NCBI GenBank assembly: GCA_951329385.1
Contig: OX589612.1
Span: 16,256,437 to 16,320,436, forward strand
Length of the DNA stretch: 64,000 nt
DNA from: Polia nebulosa
Taxonomy: Eukaryota; Arthropoda; Insecta; Lepidoptera; Noctuidae
Reading direction: 5' to 3'
Position 1 is the stretch's first letter; every line of letters starts with the position of its first letter. Shown here piece by piece: positions 12,501 through 24,500 of this stretch. The position numbers and the translations under genes are program-made. A model generated the notes under the pieces. The model made no database searches. It saw only the letters and a program-made list of their open reading frames with translations, and had not been told where the DNA came from.

Positions 12501-15500
12501 GGTGAGTCGTAGTGCTCTCTCACATCTGTGTGGGCGGCGAGGCGGGGCTGGCGCTCATCGACCTCGAGCGGGCCGAGATCACTCCGCGCCGGGCTCACGC
12601 GCCCATCTCCACCATCGCCTATGTGCCGCACGAGCAGCTGTTAGGTGAGTCGTAGTGCTCTCTCACATCTGTGTGGGCGGCGAGGCGGGGCTGGCGCTCA
12701 TCGACCTCGAGCGGGCCGAGATCACTCCGCGCCGGGCTCACGCGCCCATCTCCACCATCGCCTATGTGCCGCACGAGCAGCTGTTAGGTGAGTCGTAGTG
12801 CTCTCTCACATCTGTGTGGGCGGCGAGGCGGGGCTGGCGCTCATCGACCTCGAGCGGGCCGAGATCACTCCGCGCCGGGCTCACGCGCCCATCTCCACCA
12901 TCGCCTATGTGCCGCACGAGCAGCTGTTAGGTGAGTCGTAGTGCTCTCTCACATCTGTGTGGGCGGCGAGGCGGGGCTGGCGCTCATCGACCTCGAGCGG
13001 GCCGAGATCACTCCGCGCCGGGCTCACGCGCCCATCTCCACCATCGCCTATGTGCCGCACGAGCAGCTGTTAGGTGAGTCGTAGTGCTCTCTCACATCTG
13101 TGTGGGCGGCGAGGCGGGGCTGGCGCTCATCGACCTCGAGCGGGCCGAGATCACTCCGCGCCGGGCTCACGCGCCCATCTCCACCATCGCCTATGTGCCG
13201 CACGAGCAGCTGTTAGGTGAGTCGTAGTGCTCTCTCACATCTGTGTGGGCGGCGAGGCGGGGCTGGCGCTCATCGACCTCGAGCGGGCCGAGATCACTCC
13301 GCGCCGGGCTCACGCGCCCATCTCCACCATCGCCTATGTGCCGCACGAGCAGCTGTTAGGTGAGTCGTAGTGCTCTCTCACATCTGTGTGGGCGGCGAGG
13401 CGGGGCTGGCGCTCATCGACCTCGAGCGGGCCGAGATCACTCCGCGCCGGGCTCACGCGCCCATCTCCACCATCGCCTATGTGCCGCACGAGCAGCTGTT
13501 AGGTGAGTCGTAGTGCTCTCTCACATCTGTGTGGGCGGCGAGGCGGGGCTGGCGCTCATCGACCTCGAGCGGGCCGAGATCACTCCGCGCCGGGCTCACG
13601 CGCCCATCTCCACCATCGCCTATGTGTCGCACGAGCAGCTGTTAGGTGAGTCGTAGTGCTCTCTCACATCTGTGTGGGCGGCGAGGCGGGGCTGGCGCTC
13701 ATCGACCTCGAGCGGGCCGAGATCACTCCGCGCCGGGCTCACGCGCCCATCTCCACCATCGCCTATGTGCCGCACGAGCAGCTGTTAGGTGAGTCGTAGT
13801 GCTCTCTCACATCTGTGTGGGCGGCGAGGCGGGGCTGGCGCTCATCGACCTCGAGCGGGCCGAGATCACTCCGCGCCGGGCTCACGCGCCCATCTCCACC
13901 ATCGCCTATGTGCCGCACGAGCAGCTGTTAGGTGAGTCGTAGTGCTCTCTCACATCTGTGTGGGCGGCGAGGCGGGGCTGGCGCTCATCGACCTCGAGCG
14001 GGCCGAGATCACTCCGCGCCGGGCTCACGCGCCCATCTCCACCATCGCCTATGTGCCGCACGAGCAGCTGTTAGGTGAGTCGTAGTGCTCTCTCACATCT
14101 GTGTGGGCGGCGAGGCGGGGCTGGCGCTCATCGACCTCGAGCGGGCCGAGATCACTCCGCGCCGGGCTCACGCGCCCATCTCCACCATCGCCTATGTGCC
14201 GCACGAGCAGCTGTTAGGTGAGTCGTAGTGCTCTCTCACATCTGTGTGGGCGGCGAGGCGGGGCTGGCGCTCATCGACCTCGAGCGGGCCGAGATCACTC
14301 CGCGCCGGGCTCACGCGCCCATCTCCACCATCGCCTATGTGCCGCACGAGCAGCTGTTAGGTGAGTCGTAGTGCTCTCTCACATCTGTGTGGGCGGCGAG
14401 GCGGGGCTGGCGCTCATCGACCTCGAGCGGGCCGAGATCACTCCGCGCCGGGCTCACGCGCCCATCTCCACCATCGCCTATGTGCCGCACGAGCAGCTGT
14501 TAGGTGAGTCGTAGTGCTCTCTCACATCTGTGTGGGCGGCGAGGCGGGGCTGGCGCTCATCGACCTCGAGCGGGCCGAGATCACTCCGCGCCGGGCTCAC
14601 GCGCCCATCTCCACCATCGCCTATGTGCCGCACGAGCAGCTGTTAGGTGAGTCGTAGTGCTCTCTCACATCTGTGTGGGCGGCGAGGCGGGGCTGGCGCT
14701 CATCGACCTCGAGCGGGCCGAGATCACTCCGCGCCGGGCTCACGCGCCCATCTCCACCATCGCCTATGTGCCGCACGAGCAGCTGTTAGGTGAGTCGTAG
14801 TGCTCTCTCACATCTGTGTGGGCGGCGAGGCGGGGCTGGCGCTCATCGACCTCGAGCGGGCCGAGATCACTCCGCGCCGGGCTCACGCGCCCATCTCCAC
14901 CATCGCCTATGTGCCGCACGAGCAGCTGTTAGGTGAGTCGTAGTGCTTTCTCACATCACCCACTGCTGGGGGACAGGCGCACCACGTTAAGGTTTCCATA
15001 CCAAATATTTGTATTTGTTAGTTAAATATACGTAATAATAAACATTATCACCAAAGGAGAATACCCAAAAAATGCCTGAAATGGACAGAAACTACTAATA
15101 GTTCTTTATTCTATTTACAATAAAATCGGTATAATTGAATAATTCTTAAGTTTGTTTAACTAGAATAAAAAAATAACGATCGCTAAATATAGTTAACTTG
15201 ATATCCGCCTTATATTTTTATGTAGGTCGTGTTTATTTGACATGAGTAAGTGACATTCAGCCAAAGAGGAATCGCCAAATAATCACAGTTATTATTAATT
15301 AAGTTAAATTTGACCTACCTAGAGTTATGTTGGATGCTTATCCGTGGTTTATTCGCTAGGGCGGCTATGTATCAACTGAATATTGTAATTATAAATGTAA
15401 ATAAAATAAAGTCGCGGCGTTAGCAGATTTGCTCGTGAACCGTACAACTACTCAGCTCTGGGTGGAGCGGCAGGGCCTTTGCGTTCCAGCAGATGTATTC

Positions 15501-18500
15501 GCTAACTCAGTGGACATTAATTTGTTACTGCACTGTACAGTACTGCTTTGACGTATAGGAAATCAAAAACGCACTATGTAGTGCCTATTATAAATCGGAT
15601 GTCCACCGAGCAAAGCAGCAATGTACTGCAAAGTGTCTATGAAATTGATGTCAACTGAGTTAGGGAATACACCTGACTCTTTCGAACAATGCCGCGAAGG
15701 CTGATATGCTATGCTAAGCATTATCTATTTGTTGTGTAAACTCTCCATTACTTTAGCGACAACATTACCACATTCTCCGAAGATCACCGAAGATTCATGC
15801 GTTACTCGACTCCGGTGAATGCCAAAAGATTTGTTGTTCGAAATAATTCCTTTGATATTCACCGATGTTGCGTAACGCACTACATCATGTCAACGAAGAA
15901 AGAAGATATTGAAATTTGTGTTGATTTTTGTTGTTGTTTTCAGGTAAGCTGACACCAAACAAAACAAAAAATAATGTACCTAATAATTGTGACTTTATTG
16001 TTTTGCTAATTTCAGTTGTGTGCAAAGTAATTTTTTTGATGTTCGATGGTGGCTATTGACTACTTTGAAGTTATTTGTGTGATTCTATTGAAACACTGGC
16101 GCCGATTCTCCTGTTGAATATCTAAACTAAAATTAGAGAATCGCTATCTTTTACTAAACGGCAGTGCGAGAAAAGGATGGCTATAGCTATGAACTAAGTT
16201 AGAGATGTCAAATTAGTTTACGCCTTGTACTTTACCGTGTTTTTAGTCGACATATTTTTACGTGTACCCTAAATTTGTATGGTAACATTGGTTCAACTAA
16301 ATTTGACAGCTCTAATTTACGTCCGTCTCTTTCTTGTTTTATTAGAGATAAAAAGATAGTAATAGCCTAAATTAAGTTTAGTTTGTGCATAACAGAATCG
16401 GCACCAATATCCATTTTTTTTAATTTGTGTATATTTCATGATCTTTGTGCGTTTTTGTGTATTTTGTAATCTTTTTGCCTATTTTGTGAACTGTATGTCT
16501 GTTACGTGATATTCTGGTTTATTTTGTGAAACCTTTGTGTGCCTATTTCCGTAACATTTTGTCTATTTGATACTTGAAAAGGTCCATTTCTGACTGTAAC
16601 TTTTTATTTATACAGGGCATAACAGAAAGCTGTGTCATATTTTAAAAACTGCTTCTGCCCATCCTAAAGAACAACTTAAGTCATGAGAGTCATGGTATAT
16701 TACCAACACAAATTTCACCCCCTATATTTTTTTGGAATTTTCTTTGACTGCCTCAGATAAAGTTGTTCATTTCCATGGACAGAAGCTGTGTTAACCCCTG
16801 ACGTAAAAAGAGGGTTGTTATAAGTTTGACGTGTCTGTGTGTGGTTCTAAACGAATGGACCAATTAACATGCGGTTTGTTTTGTTTGAAAGCTGACATGA
16901 TCGAGATGGTTCTTAGCTACATTTTTTTTTTGTGGTGGTCGTTACAATTTTTTTTAATTTTTTAATGGTGTCCTTTCTTTCAATAATGGTGTCCTTTCTG
17001 TTACACTCTGTCACGGGGTCTCATCTCGAACAAAAAAAATTTAGTTCAAACAAACAAACAATAGATGGCGTAATATGCATCGATTTCATAATGAAGTCTA
17101 TGTGACATTAATATTTTGAAAAAAAAAAAAATGGTAAAAACTGTATTTTCTTATTTAATAAACTACCGTAGGCATACAATTGTGGAATAATTGGCTCCTA
17201 ATTCAAATTTTGATGTTTATTGCAACAAATCCTCGGGCATTTATATTTCTTGTATCAATAGATTTGAAGTTAGAGTTTATCCATTCAGCTCTTAAAAATT
17301 TGTATAGTGAAACATTTTGAAACAGTAAAACTGTTATAAAGTGCCAAAAATACTATATAGTAATTCCTCAATGTGTGAGAAAATATTTGTAAGACTTTAT
17401 GTAAATTCATTCAATTTGCAAGCCGTCGCTGCTAACACCATCTAGCGAGGTGTAGAGGACGGGCACGAACGAAGAACAAAAGTTATGTGGGATACGAAAA
17501 CCCGTAGTTACAGCGGTACCGTTTCTTTGTATGGGATGAGGCATCTGTACGCTAGTATTATATTATCTGTGACTGTATAATTTGCGTATAAAAAGATGCT
17601 TTTCTTTATTTTTAAAACACATTGAATTGTTTTCGACAGTGGTAATCGCGGGTCGCGGCCGACATGTCCGACTAGTTCCAATCCGAGCGCTGGAGTGTGC
17701 GGAGGTGGAGTGCGTGAAGCTAGCGGAGAGCAAAGGTGCGCTCGCGCTGGCGGCCGGCCCGCTGGGTCATGCGGCGCACGGGTTCGCGGTCTTGTGTAAA
17801 AAACAGGTTGGCTTCCAAAGATTGTACTTTAATAGTCACAGCATAGCACAAAAATCATAAAAGACTAGTGTTACAATTTGGTGTAAAATAAAGTTTATTC
17901 TATTCTAACTTCTTGCCTTTTTGTTTCCAGAACGCGTACGTAGTAAACGTATACGAAATAACTCGAACGGCGGCGAGAAGAGTTCGAGTCGCCGAGTTAA
18001 GAGCGTGTGGAGCAGTGTGCAGCGTGCAGCTGAGCGGCGCTCGCCTGCTGCTGGGCTACCGAGGAGGCTTCGCGGCGCACTCGCTGCCCGACCCGCGCAG
18101 GCCGCACCACGACCAGCCCGCTGTCTGTAAGTACATAGTGTGCAGCGTGCAGCTGAGCGGCGCTCGCCTGCTGCTGGGCTACCGAGGAGGCTTCGCGGCG
18201 CACTCGCTGCCCGACCCGCGCAGGCCGCACCACGACCAGCCCGCTGTCTGTAAGTACATAGTGTGCAGCGTGCAGCTGAGCGGCGCTCGCCTGCTGCTGG
18301 GCTACCGAGGAGGCTTCGCGGCGCACTCGCTGCCCGACCCGCGCAGGCCGCACCACGACCAGCCCGCTGTCTGTAAGTACATAGTGTGCAGCGTGCAGCT
18401 GAGCGGCGCTCGCCTGCTGCTGGGCTACCGAGGAGGCTTCGCGGCGCACTCGCTGCCCGACCCGCGCAGGCCGCACCACGACCAGCCCGCTGTCTGTAAG

Positions 18501-21500
18501 TACATAGTGTGCAGCGTGCAGCTGAGCGGCGCTCGCCTGCTGCTGGGCTACCGAGGAGGCTTCGCGGCGCACTCGCTGCCCGACCCGCGCAGGCCGCACC
18601 ACGACCAGCCCGCTGTCTGTAAGTACATAGTGTGCAGCGTGCAGCTGAGCGGCGCTCGCCTGCTGCTGGGCTACCGAGGAGGCTTCGCGGCGCACTCGCT
18701 GCCCGACCCGCGCAGGCCGCACCACGACCAGCCCGCTGTCTGTAAGTACATAGTGTGCAGCGTGCAGCTGAGCGGCGCTCGTCTGCTGCTGGGCTACCGA
18801 GGAGGCTTCGCGGCGCACTCGCTGCCCGACCCGCGCAGGCCGCACCACGACCAGCCCGCTGTCTGTAAGTACATAGTGTGCAGCGTGCAGCTGAGCGGCG
18901 CTCGCCTGCTGCTGGGCTACCGAGGAGGCTTCGCGGCGCACTCGCTGCCCGACCCGCGCAGGCCGCACCACGACCAGCCCGCTGTCTGTAAGTACATAGT
19001 GTGCAGCGTGCAGCTGAGCGGCGCTCGCCTGCTGCTGGGCTACCGAGGAGGCTTCGCGGCGCACTCGCTGCCCGACCCGCGCAGGCCGCACCACGACCAG
19101 CCCGCTGTCTGTAAGTACATAGTGTGCAGCGTGCAGCTGAGCGGCGCTCGCCTGCTGCTGGGCTACCGAGGAGGCTTCGCGGCGCACTCGCTGCCCGACC
19201 CGCGCAGGCCGCACCACGACCAGCCCGCTGTCTGTAAGTACATAGTGTGCAGCGTGCAGCTGAGCGGCGCTCGCCTGCTGCTGGGCTACCGAGGAGGCTT
19301 CGCGGCGCACTCGCTGCCCGACCCGCGCAGGCCGCACCACGACCAGCCCGCTGTCTGTAAGTACATAGTGTGCAGCGTGCAGCTGAGCGGCGCTCGTCTG
19401 CTGCTGGGCTACCGAGGAGGCTTCGCGGCGCACTCGCTGCCCGACCCGCGCAGGCCGCACCACGACCAGCCCGCTGTCTGTAAGTACATAGTGTGCAGCG
19501 TGCAGCTGAGCGGCGCTCGCCTGCTGCTGGGCTACCGAGGAGGCTTCGCGGCGCACTCGCTGCCCGACCCGCGCAGGCCGCACCACGACCAGCCCGCTGT
19601 CTGTAAGTACATAGTGTGCAGCGTGCAGCTGAGCGGCGCTCGCCTGCTGCTGGGCTACCGAGGAGGCTTCGCGGCGCACTCGCTGCCCGACCCGCGCAGG
19701 CCGCACCACGACCAGCCCGCTGTCTGTAAGTACATAGTGTGCAGCGTGCAGCTGAGCGGCGCTCGTCTGCTGCTGGGCTACCGAGGAGGCTTCGCGGCGC
19801 ACTCGCTGCCCGACCCGCGCAGGCCGCACCACGACCAGCCCGCTGTCTGTAAGTACATAGTGTGCAGCGTGCAGCTGAGCGGCGCTCGCCTGCTGCTGGG
19901 CTACCGAGGAGGCTTCGCGGCGCACTCGCTGCCCGACCCGCGCAGGCCGCACCACGACCAGCCCGCTGTCTGTAAGTACATAGTGTGCAGCGTGCAGCTG
20001 AGCGGCGCTCGCCTGCTGCTGGGCTACCGAGGAGGTTACTGGAATCCGTTTGCATTTAGGTTATATTAATCTACGTTCGGGCTTCGCAAGCGTTCCCCTT
20101 ACACCCTGTATAGCATGCTTTTTATTAAGATTTAGGGCCGATTTCACCAATTCAAAACGCCCAGTTTTCGACGTTTAAGCTCGCTTAAACGCGTTTAGCC
20201 GCTGTCATAAAGCTGAAGAATTTGAGTGTTTGTTTGGTTGAACGCGCTAATCTCAGGAACTACTGATTCGAATTGAAAAATGTTTTTGTGTTGAATAGTC
20301 CATATATCGAGGAAGGCTATATGCTATATTACATCACGTTGCAACCAACAGGAGCGAAGCATCAATGAAAAATGTGCCAAAAACGGTAAAAAAAAATCTT
20401 TTGAGAGCTTCAGTTGCGTGCGCTGCGTAAACGATTAAAGTTACGCAAAAATTATGTATGACGGAATTGTTCTCCTTTTAAAGTCCGCAACAGCATATGT
20501 CTATCTGTTAAGGTTAACTCACTTAAATCTTTTTATGGTTTTTATATTGGTTTTTATTTGGAGAAGTTTCTAATTTCGAAGTAATTTGCATGCTTTTCTT
20601 TTATTCGTCAATTGTTCTTCTTGTAATAATAACCACTGTCCTAATGTTATACATAGCACACTTAAACACTATTCACATACACAAATCTACCAATAAACAC
20701 AATCATACCCACACACAATACAAATCAGGTAAAATACTGGCACTCTTAGCGGCCCCTACATTGAGAACCATTGGCTCGCATATTGCTCATTATTTATCGT
20801 TGGTCTACGACAAGTCGCGACACATACTTTTTGGCACATTAATTTCTAAGTACCCGCGCTTAGTTAACTATTTCGTTGTTCTTCGAACTATCGCATTATT
20901 CCAGTTACCTACTTGTCACACTTTAAATAAAACATGAATAAGTTAAGAATTTTTTATCAAAATACGCGCGGACTTAGGACTAAACTACCCTTGTTTTATC
21001 GTAACATTGAATCGTATGACTTCGATATTATAATTATTACGGAAAGTTGGTTGTGCGACGGAATACTGGACACAGAAATATGTGACGACCGTTATGATGT
21101 ATTTAGATACGATCGCCCTGGTGGTAAGAATGGCGGAGGTGTTATGATCCTTATTAAACGTGCATATTCTGCCATAGCAAGATCAGATATTCACATTGGA
21201 AGTGCAGATTGTATTTGGGTAACGATCAGGAACAATGTTTTCACGCAACCACTACAGAAAGGCGATCTACACTTAGCCGCAGTTTATATACGCCCCAACT
21301 GCAGTTCCTCTAAATATCTGAAGGACTTTAAAGATTCACTGCTTCATTCCTATAATTTGAACCCCAATGATATATACCTAGTGGTAGGCGACTTTAATTT
21401 ACCATTCTTAACATGGTCTTCGGACGGATACGGTTGGAAATCTAATAGCAATTCGGATTTGTTTGATGTCACAACTGAATTTCTTAACTGTTTGGATTTT

Positions 21501-24500
21501 ATGAATATGTCTCAATTCAACCTAAAACCCAATTGCTGTGACAATGTCCTTGACCTAGTAATGTCTAATATACCTTTAGAGTGCACATTAAGCGATATAT
21601 CCCTGGTGGCCATAGACAAGTATCACACCCCATTGGAACTTTGCATCGACAATTACAGGTATAAACCGATTTGCTCTCAACCTAGAACTATAAAAAAGTT
21701 TTTTAAGTCAGATTTCGGTAAAATTAATTCGGAGCTCGTTAACGTAGACTGGAACCATTGTTTCGAACAACGGGGTGTGGAGGAGTGCGTCGACATGCTT
21801 TACAAAACATTACACTCACTCATAGAATCACACGTTCCAGCAGTAAAAGTGTCAGGACGTTTCCGATACCCGAAGTGGTACCCTCAATCGTTAATAAATT
21901 CTATCAGAGAAAAATTTAAAGCACACAAAAGATGGAAAAAATTCAAATACCAAACGGACTACGCTGAATTCGCCTTGTTAAGGTCTCGGGTAAAACTTCT
22001 CCAAGAGGAGTCTTACGCTAAATATATTAACAGTTGCGAGGAACAAATAATAAAATCACCCAAAGAATTTTGGAGGTATGTGAATAATAAAAGGAAATCT
22101 TCCGGATACCCTCGTAATATGGTATATCAAGGTGCAACATACTCGAACGGTGAGGATATTTGCAATGCATTTAATAATTATTTTCAAAGTGTATTTAGTC
22201 CCACCAGCGGTGATAGCCTTCTGCATTTCGAGGATTCCCCCTTGTCAAACGCTACTCATTCCATCGCCAACACCCCTGAATCACTTAAAACTGTTTTCAA
22301 ATCATTAGATAGCAAGAAGGGAGCTGGCACTGACGGGATACCAGCGATTTTTATAAAAAAATGTGAATCAGGTTTAACTTCTCCCCTTATGATCATTTTC
22401 CAACGATCTCTCGACCAGGGCACGTTCCCGCGACAGTGGCGCGAGGCTCAAATAGTACCGATCCATAAAAAAGGTTCCAAACGGGAAGTATCTAATTACC
22501 GTGGTATATCGATATTGAACATCTTTGGTAAAATGTTAGAGAAAATTGTATACGATCACATTTACGCCGCAACTAAGCAGTGCATACCTGCTTCCCAACA
22601 CGGATTCGTAAAATCTCGTACTGTCAATACCAACCTTCTTGAGCTTACCAACTATGTTGTTACGGGTATGAACGACGGAGCCCAAGTGGACGTAATATAC
22701 ACCGATTTCGAAAAAGCGTTTGACCGGGTGGACTTTTGCATTCTGACCAAAAAACTAAAAGCTGTGGGTATTAAGGGGAACTTGCTTAGATGGATAGAAT
22801 CTTACCTGAGAAATCGGCGGCAAGCGGTAATTATCGGTAGCTACCGATCTGATTATGTCGAAGTTACTTCCGGGGTGCCCCAGGGCTCCATGTTATCCCC
22901 CTTACTTTATAATATTTATTTATTTGACATAACGCAATGTTTTCTTCATTCTGAGCACCTTCTATATGCCGACGACAAAAAAATATATTTGAAAATAAAT
23001 AACTCCAATGACTGTCAATTGATTCAATCTGACTTAGATAGACTTAGTGACTACTATAACTTGAACAATATAAAGGTAAACACTAAGAAATGTCAAATAA
23101 TAACCTTTTCAAGGAAACACAACACTATACATTACAATTACACTATCAGTAATGATATTATTCCGCGAGCATCACAGGTCAAGGATTTAGGTGTGATTCT
23201 GGACGACAAATTCACATTCGAGGCCCACATTGCTCATATCACCAGTAAAGCATACAAGTCCCTAGGATTCGTTATACGTAACAGCAAGCAATTTAATACT
23301 CCACTATGTTTAAAAACTTTGTACTACTGCTATGTAAGGAGCATATTAGAATCCGCAAGCGTTATATGGCATCCATTTTATAAGAAATATATTGAGCTTA
23401 TCGAGTCTATACAACGGAAATTTATCAAGCATTTAAATTACAAGGCTAAAGCTGGCATCTTAAATTACCCGGACTCCTGTCGATACCACAAATTAAATAC
23501 TCTGGAAGAGAGACGACAGATAAATGACATGATGTTAATATACGACGTACTTAATAATAAATTTGACTGCCCACAATTGCTCTGCAAAGTTAACTTTAAC
23601 GTCCCACTTAAACGTACTAGACATACAAATCTGTTAGCTGTTCCTTCGGCTGCCACTAATTATATGAAGATGTCACCTTTCTTGCGACTACCAGCATTAT
23701 ATAATGACAAGTTTCCAACACTGGACCTCTTCAATATCACTCGGAACCGTCTTAAAAAAGAGATCACCCTTATGTTAGACCAAACACGAGAGGCCCAGTT
23801 ACGCCTGTAGTGCCAGTTAGTCATACATACACACATCATCACACACATCCACAGAAACCCACACCGTACAAATACACACACGCACACACTATACATACTT
23901 CATGTCACTCTCTTCTATGCTTATTGCTTTATCTGTGTACTTCGTAATTGGCGTATTGTTTTGAATTATCCAATTTATGTTTACTTATTGTCAGCTGTGA
24001 AGCTACCTTCTATAAATAAATAAATAAATAAATATTTTACGTTAAGCTTAGTTCAGTAAAACTTAGTTTATAGAGCGAATTGTGAAATCGGATCTTAGAA
24101 TGCATTTTTTTTTTAATTTCCAGCGCTCGTGCACCCAGAGAACCAGGTGAACCTGTTCCTGTCGCACTCGGGCGCGCGGCCGCTGGGCGCGGCGCCGGTG
24201 CCGGGCTCGGGCGACACGCTGCTGGTGTTCAACTCGCTGGCGCTCTACGTGGACCGCAGCGGCCACCGCGCGAGGGACACCGAGCTCATGTACACGGCGC
24301 ACCCCACGCATCATGGTGACTGACAACTTATTGTTGCTTACTGCTGGGGCACAGGCCTCCTCTCTGTGAGAAGGTGTGGGCCTTAATCCACCACGCGGGC
24401 CCAATGCGGGTTGGTGGATGTTACATGTCTACGAATTTTTGGTTCTAGGACATGCCGATTTCCTCACGATGTTTTCTCCGGAATAGAAAAAACAAGTGGA

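Larger units (their letters stand above)
14958..17012 (+). other. gek intron with MITEs, no gene seen
   Basis: Apart from the MITEs listed separately, the sequence is AT-rich without exons. A short piece near 14985-15060 resembles the repeat at 45720-45830. Confidence 0.6.
20590..24035 (+). mobile_element. Jockey-like LINE with intact ORF2
   Basis: A non-LTR retrotransposon with a small upstream ORF, an intact 958-residue ORF2 and a 3' (aaat)n tail at 24010-24033. It lacks a typical zinc-knuckle ORF1, so it may be 5'-truncated. It lies in sense orientation in a gek intron right after the 123-bp array. The 5' limit is uncertain. Confidence 0.75.

Noticed and set aside
12094..20035. CRISPR-like arrays
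   Set aside because: The units are contiguous tandem copies with no spacers, contain exon and splice-site sequence, and lie in an insect gene.
17905..20055. Large minus-strand open frames (716 and 652 residues) and a 718-residue plus-strand frame across the 123-bp array
   Set aside because: They exist because the unit is GC-rich and 41 codons long, so it stays open in several frames. The true coding sequence is the gek exon ending at the first donor; the plus frame is only read-through.
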